A DNA stretch of 64,000 nt from Bifidobacterium moraviense (GTDB lineage: Bacteria > Actinomycetota > Actinomycetes > Actinomycetales > Bifidobacteriaceae): the NCBI RefSeq assembly GCF_012932365.1, contig NZ_JAAIIH010000001.1, forward strand, positions 1 to 64,000, written 5' to 3'. Every line of letters starts with the position of its first letter. Position 1 is the stretch's first letter. The notes under the pieces were generated by a model. The model saw only the letters and a program-made list of their open reading frames with translations, ran no database searches and had not been told where the DNA came from. A program made the translations under genes and the position numbers. Shown in pieces: positions 46,919 to 55,956 of this stretch.

Positions 46919-48880
46919 TCAGTATGCCCTCGCCTTGGGCGGGTAGTCGACGATGCGCACCGGCTGCCAGCTGACGTCGTGCCGCGTGCGGGGCTTCGCA
47001 GCCTGCGGATCCCGGTCATCGCGCAGCTCGATCATGGAATGCGCGAGGAAACGCTCGTCGTCGCGCCGCGGGAAGTCGAGCCGGCGCAGCGAGCCGCGCG
47101 ACTCGGCGCGCGACTCGGACGCCCTGAGCATGGCCTCGGCGAGGGCGACGAGATGCCGTGCCTCCCAGATGGCCGTGACCTCCTGGTTGAAGGCGGGCGT
47201 CCCGTCGTGCGCGCGCAGCGCGGCGGCACGCGGCACGAGATCGTCGCGCAGCATCGCCAGCGCGGTCTCGATCGTCTCGGCGGTGCAGCGCACGGCCACC
47301 GCCCGTTCCATCGCGACGCCCAGATCGGCGAGCAGACGGTACGGGTTGTCGTCGGACGTCGCGTCCGCGCCGCCGTCCGCGTCCGCCGCATCGGCCGCGT
47401 CATCGCCCGCGTTTCCGGCGAGCAGGGTCTTCGCCTCGTCCTCGCGCGTCCTGGCGGCCGCGTCCACGAGCGGCGCGTACTCGTCGTCCGCAGGGTCGCC
47501 GCCCTCGAGCTCGATCTGCGCCACCGGGGATTCGGCCACGCGCGCGGCGATCGCCTCGCCGGCCCTCGTGCCGAACAGGCAGGCGTCGAGCAGGGAGTTG
47601 CCGCCCAGACGGTTGGCGCCGTGCACGCTCACGCACGAGCATTCGCCGGCCGCGTACAGGCCCTCCACCACGTCGCGGCGGGCGTCCGACGTCTCGCCGT
47701 CGGATGGAATCCAGCGGTACACCTCGCCGTCGGTGGTGATGGGGATGCCGCCCATCGTGTAGTGGGCAGTCGGCTTGACCGGCACGTACTGCGTCGTGGG
47801 GTCGATGTTCGCGTAGTCGCGGATCGTCTCGACCACCTGCGGCAGCACGGCCTCCATGTGGTCCCCGTCGATGCCGGTCATGTCCAGCCACACGCAGTCC
47901 TTCGGGCCGTCCGGGTCCTTCGGGTCGGCCACGCCGCGGCCGGCGTCCACCTCGGCCATGATCGAGCGGCTCACCACGTCGCGCGCCGCCAGATCCGCGT
48001 GCCCCGGCGCGTAGCGGGCCATGAACGCCTCGCCGTCCGCGTTCCTCAGCACGCCGCCCTCCGCGCGCGCCGCCTCCGAAAGCAGGATGCCGGTGTGCGC
48101 CAGTCCCGTGGGATGGAACTGCACGAACTCCACGTCCTCGAGCTGCAGTCCGGCGGCCAGCGCCAGCGCCATGCCGTCGCCGGTGAGGTCCCAGGAATTG
48201 GAGGTGGTGCGGAACAGCCGGCCCGCGCCTCCGGTGGCGACGAGCACGTTGCGCGCGTGCACCGCGTGCACGGCGCCGGAATGCGTGTCGTAGGCGACCA
48301 CGCCGGCCACGTGCGACCTGGACCCGTCGAGCACCAGATCGGTCACGTACCATTCCTCGGCGAATTCGACGCCCTGCGCCACGCACTGCTGCCACAGGCT
48401 GTGCAGGATCTGGTGGCCGATGCGGTCCGCGGCGTACGCGGCCCGTCGCACCGGCTCGCCGCCGAATTCCGCCGTGTGTCCGCCGAAGCGGCGCTGCGCG
48501 ATGTGCCCGTCCCCGGTGCGCGAGAACGCCACGCCGTCGTGCTCGAGGCGGATCACCGTGGCGGGCGCGTCGCGCGCGAGCAGCGCCGCCGCGTCCTGGT
48601 CGACCAGCCAGTCGCCGCCCTTGACGGTGTCGTAGTAGTGCCAGTGCCAGTCGTCGCGGTCGATGTTGCCGAGGCTCGCCGCGATGCCGCCCTCGGCCGA
48701 ACCGGTGTGCGAGCGCAGCGGCTGCAGCTTCGAGATCACGAGGATCCTCGGGTCCAGCCCCTGCTCCTTCAGCTCGCGGATGCGATCGGAGCGCAACAGG
48801 CCGAGCGCCGCGGACAGACCGGCCGCGCCGGCGCCCACGATCACGGCGTCGTACATATCTTCCAACTGCTTCGGACTCAT
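46919..48880 (-). CDS. sdhA: Succinate dehydrogenase/fumarate reductase flavoprotein subunit
   Basis: Catalytic subunit interconverting succinate and fumarate. The 653-residue protein has the N-terminal FAD fingerprint [13 protein letters not shown], the covalent-FAD histidine segment [20 protein letters not shown], and the catalytic Arg region in [13 protein letters not shown]. An acidic low-complexity insert lies at about residues 490-513. The start at 48880 ([18 protein letters not shown]) has no ribosome site; GAGAAT seven bases upstream is a weak leaderless signal. It is followed by sdhB after 126 bases. Confidence 0.9.
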   Translation of the reverse strand: MSPKQLEDMYDAVIVGAGAAGLSAALGLLRSDRIRELKEQGLDPRILVISKLQPLRSHTGSAEGGIAASLGNIDRDDWHWHYYDTVKGGDWLVDQDAAALLARDAPATVIRLEHDGVAFSRTGDGHIAQRRFGGHTAEFGGEPVRRAAYAADRIGHQILHSLWQQCVAQGVEFAEEWYVTDLVLDGSRSHVAGVVAYDTHSGAVHAVHARNVLVATGGAGRLFRTTSNSWDLTGDGMALALAAGLQLEDVEFVQFHPTGLAHTGILLSEAARAEGGVLRNADGEAFMARYAPGHADLAARDVVSRSIMAEVDAGRGVADPKDPDGPKDCVWLDMTGIDGDHMEAVLPQVVETIRDYANIDPTTQYVPVKPTAHYTMGGIPITTDGEVYRWIPSDGETSDARRDVVEGLYAAGECSCVSVHGANRLGGNSLLDACLFGTRAGEAIAARVAESPVAQIELEGGDPADDEYAPLVDAAARTREDEAKTLLAGNAGDDAADAADADGGADATSDDNPYRLLADLGVAMERAVAVRCTAETIETALAMLRDDLVPRAAALRAHDGTPAFNQEVTAIWEARHLVALAEAMLRASESRAESRGSLRRLDFPRRDDERFLAHSMIELRDDRDPQAAKPRTRHDVSWQPVRIVDYPPKARAY

Positions 48881-48934
48881 ACCCCCGATTCTCGCACACG
48901 CCCGGACGGGCCTCGTGCGGGGCATAATGGGGGC

Positions 48935-49291
48935 ATGGCAGGTTCCTCCGGTTCGCAGGGCTCGTTCGGCGAGCGCGTCTACGCGGTGGTGCGGCGCATC
49001 CCCCGCGGCAAGGTGGCCACGTACGGCCAGGTCGCGGCGCTCGCCGGCGCGCCGCGGTGCGCGCGGTTCGTCGGATATGCGCTGCACGCCAACCCGGAAC
49101 CGGGCGTCATCCCGTGCCATCGCGTGGTGTTCCGCGACGGGTCGCTCGCCCCGGGGTTCGCCTTCGGCGGGCCGGACAGGCAGCGCGCCCTGCTGGAGGG
49201 GGAGGGCGTGCGGTTCGTGGCCGCGTCCGGCGAGGCGGCCGGCGCGGCGGGGCCCCGCGTGGATCTCACGGCGTGCCAGTGGACGGCGTGA
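48935..49291 (+). CDS. Single-domain methylated-DNA-protein cysteine methyltransferase
   Basis: Removes alkyl groups from O6 of guanine in DNA by irreversible transfer to a cysteine. The 118-residue protein is only the C-terminal DNA-binding/active-site domain of Ogt/Ada: helix-turn-helix with [14 protein letters not shown] and acceptor Cys61 in IPCHRVV. Because it keeps Cys (not the Trp of ATL proteins) it should be a true methyltransferase. The 3' end overlaps the convergent dprA gene by 26 bases. CATAAT lies six bases before the ATG. Confidence 0.85.
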   Translation: MAGSSGSQGSFGERVYAVVRRIPRGKVATYGQVAALAGAPRCARFVGYALHANPEPGVIPCHRVVFRDGSLAPGFAFGGPDRQRALLEGEGVRFVAASGEAAGAAGPRVDLTACQWTA

Positions 49292-50729
49292 AGCCGCCGT
49301 TCGGCGCGCGCACGATCGCCCCGGCCAGTTCCAGATCGCCCAGCTGCCGGGTCACCCAGGCGAGGGTGACCGTCCGCTCCGTCTTCTCCGCGTCCCCGTC
49401 CTCCGTTCCGTCCTCCGCGCCGCGCGCACGGCTCCTCAGCGTCTCAAGCACCGCATCCTCGTCCGCCGCGCGGCCGCGCCGCCGGCACGCGCGCACGGCG
49501 TCCAGAACCCGGAGCTGGTCCGCGTCCGGTTCGGGCGGGCTGCGGCGCGGGCGGGTGTCCGGCGCTTCGCTGGACGGCACCCGTCCGCCGCTGCCCAGCG
49601 CGAGTCTGGAGGAGGCCGGTTCGGTCCGTGGCATGGGCGCGGCGAAATCCGCGGCGTCCCCGGGCGGTCTGGGCATGTGGTCGTCGTGGCAGATCTCCGT
49701 CACGTCCTCGCTGTCCACGAGGATGATCGCCCGGTTCTCGTGGATGAGCATGTTGCATCCCGTGTTTCCGGGCTGCGTGATGTCGCCCGGCGCCGCGTAG
49801 ACCTCGCGGTTGAGCTCCGCGGCCCAGTTCGCCGTGTTCAGCGCCCCGGAGCGGCGTCGCGCCTGTGCCACCACCACCGTGCGGGCCAACGCGGCGATGA
49901 GCCGGTTGCGCAGCAGGAATCGCCGTGCCTCGGGAACGGTCTGCGGACTCATCTCGCTGATCAGCGCGCCGGAGGATGCCACGATGCGGTCGAACAGATG
50001 CCGGTTGCGCTGCGGGCCGATGTGCTCGAGCCCTCCGGCGAACACGGCGACGGTCCTGCCCGCCCGGTCGGGGTAGCGCTCCGCCGCGGCCAGCGCGCCC
50101 CAGTGCGCCGCCGCGTCCGCGCCGAACGCGCCTCCCGAGACGATCAGATGCCCGCGCAGCGCCGCGTGCGCGCCCACGTCGTGCGCCACCGCGCACCCGT
50201 ATTCGGTGGCGCCGCGGGATCCGACCACGGCCACCGGACCCTCGCAGCTCGTCAGCGCCGCCGGGTCGCCCTGTCCCCACAGGCAGAGCGGGGCCGCCCA
50301 GTCGGCGCGCTCCGAGAGATCCTCCAGCTGTCCGGGCCAGCAGGGATGGTGCGGCGCGATGATCCACATGGCGCCGTCCGCGCAGAGGAACGACCGCAGG
50401 TCGTCCGTCCTGAGCGAGGGCAGGGTGTCCAGCCGTCGCATCCACCCGTCCAGCGCCGCATGGAAGCGTTCCAGCCCCGTCGCGTTCACGCGGCGGCCCC
50501 AGCGCGCCGTGCCCGTGAGGAACATCTCGTCGAGCGCCCCTGCGGCGCCGCGTCCGCTCGATGCCCCGGCGCGGGACCCGTGGACGTCCACGATGGCGTC
50601 CGCCAGCGTCATCGCGTCGGGCGCGCCCTTGAGCGCCGCGTACATCAGCGCGTCCGGCCCGTCGACGCAGTGGGCGAGCACCGCGCGGGCGAGCGTCTCG
50701 TCGTCGACGGCCGCGTACCGCGCGCTCAT
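49266..50729 (-). CDS. dprA: DNA-processing protein DprA/Smf
   Basis: Loads RecA on single-stranded DNA during natural transformation. The 487-residue protein has the central Rossmann-like domain: [42 protein letters not shown] and [17 protein letters not shown]. An N-terminal region of about 110 residues precedes it; the C-terminal winged-helix-like domain (about 420-485) is separated by a Pro/Asp-rich linker. Start codon overlaps the comM stop (ATGA), so the two are translationally coupled. Confidence 0.9.
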   Translation of the reverse strand: MSARYAAVDDETLARAVLAHCVDGPDALMYAALKGAPDAMTLADAIVDVHGSRAGASSGRGAAGALDEMFLTGTARWGRRVNATGLERFHAALDGWMRRLDTLPSLRTDDLRSFLCADGAMWIIAPHHPCWPGQLEDLSERADWAAPLCLWGQGDPAALTSCEGPVAVVGSRGATEYGCAVAHDVGAHAALRGHLIVSGGAFGADAAAHWGALAAAERYPDRAGRTVAVFAGGLEHIGPQRNRHLFDRIVASSGALISEMSPQTVPEARRFLLRNRLIAALARTVVVAQARRRSGALNTANWAAELNREVYAAPGDITQPGNTGCNMLIHENRAIILVDSEDVTEICHDDHMPRPPGDAADFAAPMPRTEPASSRLALGSGGRVPSSEAPDTRPRRSPPEPDADQLRVLDAVRACRRRGRAADEDAVLETLRSRARGAEDGTEDGDAEKTERTVTLAWVTRQLGDLELAGAIVRAPNGGFTPSTGTP

Positions 50730-52270
50730 GACAGCCTCGTCCTGAGGTTGATGCCCCGTGACACGTCCTCCACGGTGGGGCTCGTCGCGCCGCGCAGATC
50801 GGCGATGGTCCACGCCAGCCGCAGCGCGCGGTCCGCGCCGCGCAGGCTCAGCGCCTGGCGGTCGAGCGCGTCGTTGACCCTGGCCGTCGCGCCGCGCGAC
50901 GTGTTGCGCCGCAGCCACTGCCCGCTCGCCTCCGCGTTGGACGACCATCCCTGGGCCTCGTACCGCTCGCGGGCCGCGCCGCGCGCCTCGAGCACCCGGG
51001 CGCGCACCGTCGCGCTGGTCTCGCGGCGTTCGGCGTCGTCGGCCGAGAGCAGGGAGACGGGCGGCACGTCGATCTGGATGTCGATGCGGTCGAGGATCGG
51101 TCCGGACAGCCGATTGAGGTACCGCAGCCGTTCCCGCTCGGTGCACCGGCAGCGTTCGCCGTTGCCCGTGGAGGCGAATCCGCACGGGCACGGGTTGGCG
51201 GCCATGGCCAGCAGGAACCGGGCCGGATAGTAGGCCGTGCCCCTGGTGCGCGCGATCGCGATGTACCCGGTCTCCAGCGGCTCGCGCAACGTCTGCAGGG
51301 CTCTCGGCTGGAATTCCGGCGCCTCGTCCATGAACAGCACGCCCCGGTGCGCGCGCGTGATCGCGCCCGGCTGCGCCACCCCGGTGCCGCCTCCCGCCAG
51401 CGACGCCGTGGTGGCGGTGTGGTGCGGCGCCTCGAACGGAGGCACGTCCGTGATACCGTACATCGGCAGCGTGCCGCACAGCGAGCGGATGGACGCCACC
51501 TCGAGCTGCTCGCCGTCGTCCAGCGGCGGCATGATGCCCGGAAGGCGCATCGCCAGCATCGTCTTGCCCGATCCCGGAGGCCCCGTCATCAGGAGATGAT
51601 GGCCGCCGGCCGCGGCCACCTCGAGGGCCCACTTCGCCTTGTCCTGGCCCACCACCTGCGCGATGTCCAGGTCGTCCGGCGCCACCGCCGCGTCCGGCCG
51701 GATCTGCGGGTCCACGATCGGCTCGCACAGCCGCGTCGTGTCGAGTCGGTATCTGGGTCTGCCGCCCATGCGTTCGATGAGTTCGCCCAGATGCCGCAGC
51801 CCCGTCACCTCCACGTCGCCCACCAGCGCCGCCTCCTCGAGGTTGGCGTGCGGGACGAAGGCGCGGGTGACGCCGTGCTCGCGGGCGCTGAGCAGCATCG
51901 GCAGGATGCCGTTGACCGGCAGCACGCTGCCGTCGAGGTTGAGTTCGCCGAGCACCAGCGTGTGCTGCAGGCAGTCGGCGGGGATCATCCGTCCCGCGGC
52001 GAGCACGCTGGCGGCGATGGCCAGATCGTGCGACGATCCCCGCTTGGGCAGCGACGCGGGGGAGAGGTTCACCGTCACCCGCGTCTCCGGCCACCTGAAC
52101 CCGCATGCCGAGCACGCGGACTTGACGCGTTCGCGCGCCTCGCTCAGCGAGGCGTCCGGCAGACCGATGATGCTGAAGTACGGCAGTCCGGGGCTGATGT
52201 AGGCCTGCATCTGCACGACGAAGGCCTTCAGCCCGATCAGGCCGATCGATATCGCGGTGCCGATGGCCAT
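50726..52270 (-). CDS. comM: ComM/YifB family Mg chelatase-like AAA+ ATPase
   Basis: AAA+ helicase family that in transformable bacteria drives branch migration of incoming DNA. The 514-residue protein has the N-terminal ChlI-like domain (GLPDASLSEARERVKSA), Walker A GPPGSGKT, Walker B VLFMDEAPEF, and a cysteine cluster CPCGFASTGNGERCRC as in other YifB proteins. It overlaps yraN by one base (TGATG on the minus strand) and dprA by four. Three-gene operon yraN-comM-dprA. Confidence 0.92.
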   Translation of the reverse strand: MAIGTAISIGLIGLKAFVVQMQAYISPGLPYFSIIGLPDASLSEARERVKSACSACGFRWPETRVTVNLSPASLPKRGSSHDLAIAASVLAAGRMIPADCLQHTLVLGELNLDGSVLPVNGILPMLLSAREHGVTRAFVPHANLEEAALVGDVEVTGLRHLGELIERMGGRPRYRLDTTRLCEPIVDPQIRPDAAVAPDDLDIAQVVGQDKAKWALEVAAAGGHHLLMTGPPGSGKTMLAMRLPGIMPPLDDGEQLEVASIRSLCGTLPMYGITDVPPFEAPHHTATTASLAGGGTGVAQPGAITRAHRGVLFMDEAPEFQPRALQTLREPLETGYIAIARTRGTAYYPARFLLAMAANPCPCGFASTGNGERCRCTERERLRYLNRLSGPILDRIDIQIDVPPVSLLSADDAERRETSATVRARVLEARGAARERYEAQGWSSNAEASGQWLRRNTSRGATARVNDALDRQALSLRGADRALRLAWTIADLRGATSPTVEDVSRGINLRTRLS

Positions 52271-52713
52271 CAGAACGCCCCCGGGATGTGCGTGACCTGC
52301 GGTCCGGACGGCGTCATGAGGATGGCGACCACGTCGAACCGCGTGCCGCGATGGGGCACGTGGTGCTCGTCCGCGAGCAGCCACTCCATGGCGGCCCGCC
52401 GCAGGTTCGACTGTTTGCGCCCGTCCACCGCGGCCTGCGGCGATCCCTGGTCCGTGGAGCGGCGGGTCTTGACCTCCACGAAGACGATCTCCCGGTTCGC
52501 GTCGAGCGCGACCAGATCGAGTTCGCCGTAGCGGGACCGCCAGTTGCGGTCGATGATCCGCCATCCGCGGCGGATCAGCCATTCGGCGGCGTAGTCCTCG
52601 CCGGCGCGGCCGAGCTGCCGGGGAGTCAGTTCGCGCCGGGCCAGCGCGATCGCGGCGAGGTCCAGCGCGGGAGGGGAGACGGGCGTGAATGCTGCTGAGG
52701 TGATGGTGTCCAT
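52270..52713 (-). CDS. YraN/UPF0102 family nuclease-like protein
   Basis: A 147-residue protein with the core of the restriction-endonuclease-like fold (GELDLVALDANREIVFVEVKTRR) including the Asp, Glu-x-Lys catalytic pattern. Usually found beside comM/dprA. The N-terminal 40 residues are variable. The ATG at 52713 has GAGG eight bases upstream; the open frame extends further but without a site. The first six bases around the ATG can pair with bases before the ribosome site (CCATGC/GCATGG), which might mask it. Confidence 0.87.
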   Translation of the reverse strand: MDTITSAAFTPVSPPALDLAAIALARRELTPRQLGRAGEDYAAEWLIRRGWRIIDRNWRSRYGELDLVALDANREIVFVEVKTRRSTDQGSPQAAVDGRKQSNLRRAAMEWLLADEHHVPHRGTRFDVVAILMTPSGPQVTHIPGAF

Positions 52714-52849
52714 GCCATCCACCTCAGCATGGCGGGACGCGCGGCGGCAAGCCGTGCGCCGCATGTGTACGAATGGGGGCTTCGCGGCGCGGTCTCGCGC
52801 GTGTCGCGCACGCGGACGGTGGACAACCGTGTGGACGGAACGGCCCCGC

Positions 52850-53734
52850 TCAGCGCACCAGTGAGGTCAGCATGCCCAGGCTGAGCTCGAAGCTGACGCC
52901 GCGCTGCTCGTGCCCGGGCTGGAACGGCGTATGCTCCATGGCGTCGTGGACGAATTCGCCGGCGAGATGCGCCGCCTCGGCCAGGGGACGCCCGGCCATG
53001 ACCGCGCCGCACAGGGCCGAGGCGAACGCGTCGCCGGTGCCGTGCGTCATGAACGGCAGCCGCTCGTGCGTCAGCTCGATGCGCGCCCCGACGCCGTACG
53101 CGGCGGAAGCGACGTAGTTGCGGATCGCGCCGTCGCCGCGGTCCACGCCCTTGAGCACCACGTTGCGCGCGCCGAGCGAGAGCAGCGCGCCGAGCCAGTC
53201 CGCCACCGCGGCGTCGTCCAGATCCCGTCCCGGATAGTCGCGCCCCGTGAGGATCGCCGCCTCGGTCAGGTTGGGCATCAGCACGTCGGCCCCCTTCGCG
53301 AGCCGGCCCATCGCCTCGCACATGTCGCGCGTGTAGGTGGGGTAGAGCCGTCCCTCGTCGCCCATCACCGGGTCGACGAACCGCAGCGCGCGCGGATAGT
53401 CCCGGTAGAGCCGCTCGATGACGTCCACCTGCGCCGCGCTGCCGAGGAACCCCGAGTAGACGCCGTCCAGGTCCACGCCCTCCCGAAGCCACGCGTCGAG
53501 GTATCCGCCGAGCATCGCGGTGGTGTCGTGGAAGGTGTAGACGGGGAACATCGTGTGCGCGCTGAACAGCGCGGTGGGCACGGGGCAGACGTTGCACCCG
53601 CAGGAGGAGAGGATCGGGATCGCGCAGGTGAGCGAGCAGGTGCCGTACCCGCACATGTCGTGCACCGCGGCCACGCGCGGAATGTAGCGCGGATCGCGGT
53701 CGTACAGCCTCACATCGTGCTCAACATCGCCCAT
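52850..53734 (-). CDS. pdxK: Pyridoxal/pyridoxamine kinase (ribokinase-like)
   Basis: Phosphorylates vitamin B6 vitamers to PLP precursors. The 294-residue protein fits PdxK/PdxY: the N-terminal VAAVHDMCGYGTCSLT substrate loop, FVDPVMGDEGRLY, the anion-hole GTGDAFASALCG with catalytic Asp, and no signal peptide. An unusual number of cysteines cluster near residues 28-50. It is divergent from pdxS-pdxT, so salvage and de novo B6 genes share a 312-base region. TAGAGT eight bases before the ATG is the only visible start signal. Confidence 0.85.
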   Translation of the reverse strand: MGDVEHDVRLYDRDPRYIPRVAAVHDMCGYGTCSLTCAIPILSSCGCNVCPVPTALFSAHTMFPVYTFHDTTAMLGGYLDAWLREGVDLDGVYSGFLGSAAQVDVIERLYRDYPRALRFVDPVMGDEGRLYPTYTRDMCEAMGRLAKGADVLMPNLTEAAILTGRDYPGRDLDDAAVADWLGALLSLGARNVVLKGVDRGDGAIRNYVASAAYGVGARIELTHERLPFMTHGTGDAFASALCGAVMAGRPLAEAAHLAGEFVHDAMEHTPFQPGHEQRGVSFELSLGMLTSLVR

Positions 53735-54046
53735 GGCGCACGACTCTAGCGACACGCCGGGCCAAATCTTCACAAACGGGGACGGGAAACGTCGGGCCCC
53801 GAGGCGTCCCCGCGCGCGCTTTACGCTTCCGCGCGGAACGCGGCCGTTCGTCGCGGATATCGAAAGCGCTCCGTCGAAGGGCGCTTTCCATATCGACGAC
53901 GCCCTCCGGCGGCGCTCCGGAAGGCGTCGCCCGCTATCGATTTTTCCTATCGCCGCCGTGCGGCCGAACGCGCGGGAACGATGGTTCCGGCCCGTAGCAT
54001 ATGCACTGACAATCCGACACATGCTTTCGATTCGGAAGGGGCCCAC
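53735..54046. promoter_or_regulatory. Divergent regulatory region between pdxK and pdxS, with two tandem hairpins
   Basis: No gene is supported in these 312 bases. The core holds two adjacent hairpins: 53857-53894 (a 13-bp stem with one C-C mismatch, 11-base loop) and 53897-53929 (13 bp, one C-A mismatch, 7-base loop), followed by TTTTT at 53941-53945. A TAGCAT box (53995-54000) is a candidate -10 for pdxS. The structure resembles an attenuator or small RNA and its placement between divergent promoters is unusual. Confidence 0.45.
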
Positions 54047-54922
54047 ATGGCTGAAAACAGGGCGGAACTCAACAGGAACCTGGCGCAGATGCTCAAGGGC
54101 GGCGTCATCATGGACGTCACCACGCCCGAGCAGGCGCGCGTGGCCGAGGACGCCGGCGCGTGCGCGGTGATGGCGCTGGAGCGCATCCCCGCCGACATCC
54201 GCGCCGCCGGCGGCGTCTCGCGCATGAGCGACCCCGCGATGATCCGCGGCATCCAGGAGGCCGTGTCCATTCCGGTCATGGCCAAGGTGCGCATCGGCCA
54301 CATCGCCGAGGCGCGCATCCTGCAGGCCATCGACATCGACTACATCGACGAGTCCGAGGTGCTCTCCCCGGCCGACGACGTCTACCACATCGACAAGAAC
54401 CAGTTCGACGTGCCGTTCGTGTGCGGCGCCAAGAACCTCGGCGAGGCGCTGCGCCGCATCGCGGAGGGCGCGGCCATGATCCGCACCAAGGGCGAGCCGG
54501 GCACCGGCGACGTCATCCAGGCGGTGCGCCACATGCGCACGATGAACAAGCAGATCCGCGAGCTGCAGGGCCTGCGCGACGACGAGGTCTACGAGGCGGC
54601 CAAGCAGCTCGCCGTGCCGTACGACCTCGCCAGGTACGTGCACGACAACGGCCGCCTGCCCGTCGTGAACTTCGCCGCCGGCGGCGTGGCCACCCCGGCC
54701 GACGCGGCCCTGATGATGGAGCTCGGCGCCGAAGGCGTGTTCGTCGGCTCCGGCATCTTCAAGTCCGGCGACCCGGCCAAGCGTGCCGCCGCCATCGTAC
54801 AGGCCACCGCCAACTGGCGCGACGCCGACCTGCTCGCCAGGCTGTCCGCCAACCTCGGCGAGGCGATGGTGGGCATCAACGAGGACGAGATCCAGACCAT
54901 CATGGCTGCGCGCGGGGAGTGA
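54047..54922 (+). CDS. pdxS: Pyridoxal 5'-phosphate synthase subunit PdxS
   Basis: Synthase barrel that makes PLP from ribose 5-phosphate, glyceraldehyde 3-phosphate and ammonia. The 291-residue protein has the catalytic Asp in IMDVTTPEQ, the Schiff-base Lys in MAKVRIGH, and the second Lys in [10 protein letters not shown]. The GGAAGGGG site precedes the ATG. The glutaminase partner pdxT follows three bases later. Confidence 0.97.
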   Translation: MAENRAELNRNLAQMLKGGVIMDVTTPEQARVAEDAGACAVMALERIPADIRAAGGVSRMSDPAMIRGIQEAVSIPVMAKVRIGHIAEARILQAIDIDYIDESEVLSPADDVYHIDKNQFDVPFVCGAKNLGEALRRIAEGAAMIRTKGEPGTGDVIQAVRHMRTMNKQIRELQGLRDDEVYEAAKQLAVPYDLARYVHDNGRLPVVNFAAGGVATPADAALMMELGAEGVFVGSGIFKSGDPAKRAAAIVQATANWRDADLLARLSANLGEAMVGINEDEIQTIMAARGE

Positions 54923-54925
54923 CGC

Positions 54926-55546
54926 ATGGTCGTCGCCGTCGAATACATCTCCAAGGAGGAGTCCGAGGACGCCGAGTCCGCGCGCCACGGCGTGACCGGC
55001 ATCCTCGCCGTGCAGGGCGCCTTCGCCGAACACGCCGCCATGCTCGACCGGCTCGGCGCGCCGTGGAAGCTGCTGCGCCAGGCGTCCGACTTCGACGATT
55101 CGATCGACCGGGTGATCCTGCCCGGCGGCGAGTCCACCACGCAGGGCAAGCTGCTGCGCTCCACCGGGCTGTTCGAACCGATCGCCCGGCACATCGCCGC
55201 CGGCAAGCCCGTCTTCGGCACGTGCGCCGGCATGATCCTGCTCGCCGCGCGCCTCGACAACGACCCGAACGTCTACTTCGGCGCGCTGGACGCCACCGTG
55301 CGGCGCAACGCCTACGGACGCCAGCTCGGCTCGTTCGACGGGACGGGCAGCTTCGGCGACATCGCCGACTTCCCGCTCGTGTTCATCCGCGGGCCGTACG
55401 TGGTCTCGGTCGGCCCCAAGGCCACCGTGGAGACCAGCGTGGGCGGGCATCCGGTCGCGCTGCGCCAGGGACGCATCATCGCCACGGCGTTCCACCCGGA
55501 GCTGACCGGGGACACGCGCATCCACGAGCTGTTCCTCGGGCTGTAG
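54926..55546 (+). CDS. pdxT: Pyridoxal 5'-phosphate synthase glutaminase subunit PdxT
   Basis: Supplies ammonia from glutamine to PdxS. The 206-residue class I amidotransferase has the triad Cys100 (GTCAGM), His190 and Glu192 (AFHPEL) and the PGGEST oxyanion motif. The N-terminal 20 residues are longer than usual; the ATG at 54926 has GGGGAG seven bases upstream. Cotranscribed with pdxS. Confidence 0.95.
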   Translation: MVVAVEYISKEESEDAESARHGVTGILAVQGAFAEHAAMLDRLGAPWKLLRQASDFDDSIDRVILPGGESTTQGKLLRSTGLFEPIARHIAAGKPVFGTCAGMILLAARLDNDPNVYFGALDATVRRNAYGRQLGSFDGTGSFGDIADFPLVFIRGPYVVSVGPKATVETSVGGHPVALRQGRIIATAFHPELTGDTRIHELFLGL

Positions 55547-55589
55547 CCTTCCGTCGGTCCCTTGGCCGACCTACGCCGGCCATCATGAT

Positions 55590-55643
55590 GACGCGATCGC
55601 CCCAACCTGCGGGCATGAATCCGCAGGTTGGGGCGATCGCGTC
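55590..55643 (+). terminator. 23-bp perfect terminator hairpin of pdxST
   Basis: Bases 55590-55612 pair without mismatch with 55621-55643 around an 8-base loop; GTTTTCG follows. It starts 44 bases after pdxT. It contains the palindrome GCGATCGC in each arm. Confidence 0.85.
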
Positions 55644-55808
55644 GTTTTCGCGTTGCCGTGGGGCCTGATCCCGGCATGATCGTTCCAACCTGCGCACCGG
55701 TCCGTGCGCCGGCCTGCGCGCGCGGCGCGGCCGGGCGAGCCGCGTGTCGCACATGTTCCCGTGGATGTTTTCGCACGGTCGCGACGCCGGCGAGCCCTAC
55801 TGCCGCAA

Positions 55809-55866
55809 GGGATTTGAAGGGGCTATAGATAACTCGGATAGCGTTCGGCTTGCATTGCGATCGGCC
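55809..55866 (+). promoter_or_regulatory. Leader motif shared with metQ
   Basis: 55809-55826 matches 16 of 18 bases with 25351-25368; further blocks (GCGTT, GCATT, CGA, CGGCC) continue in the same order to about 55866. It lies about 90-150 bases before metY. The metQ hairpin partner is not conserved here, so a protein operator is as likely as an RNA element. Confidence 0.35.
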
Positions 55867-55956
55867 GTCGCCGTAGGGTCTGAACCATCACCTCGCCAAC
55901 CGCCTTCACGGCCGGCGGGTGGCGACAACAACGAACCTCGACCCGAAGGAGCCATC

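Larger units (their letters stand above)
55547..55956. other. Intergenic region pdxT to metY, no gene
   Basis: These 410 bases hold the pdxT terminator, a repeat of the GATCG-N2-CCAACCTGCG motif at about 55678-55696, the leader motif shared with metQ (55809-55826), and the metY ribosome site. TATAGA at 55824-55829 may be a -10 box. No open frame there has coding character. Confidence 0.6.
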
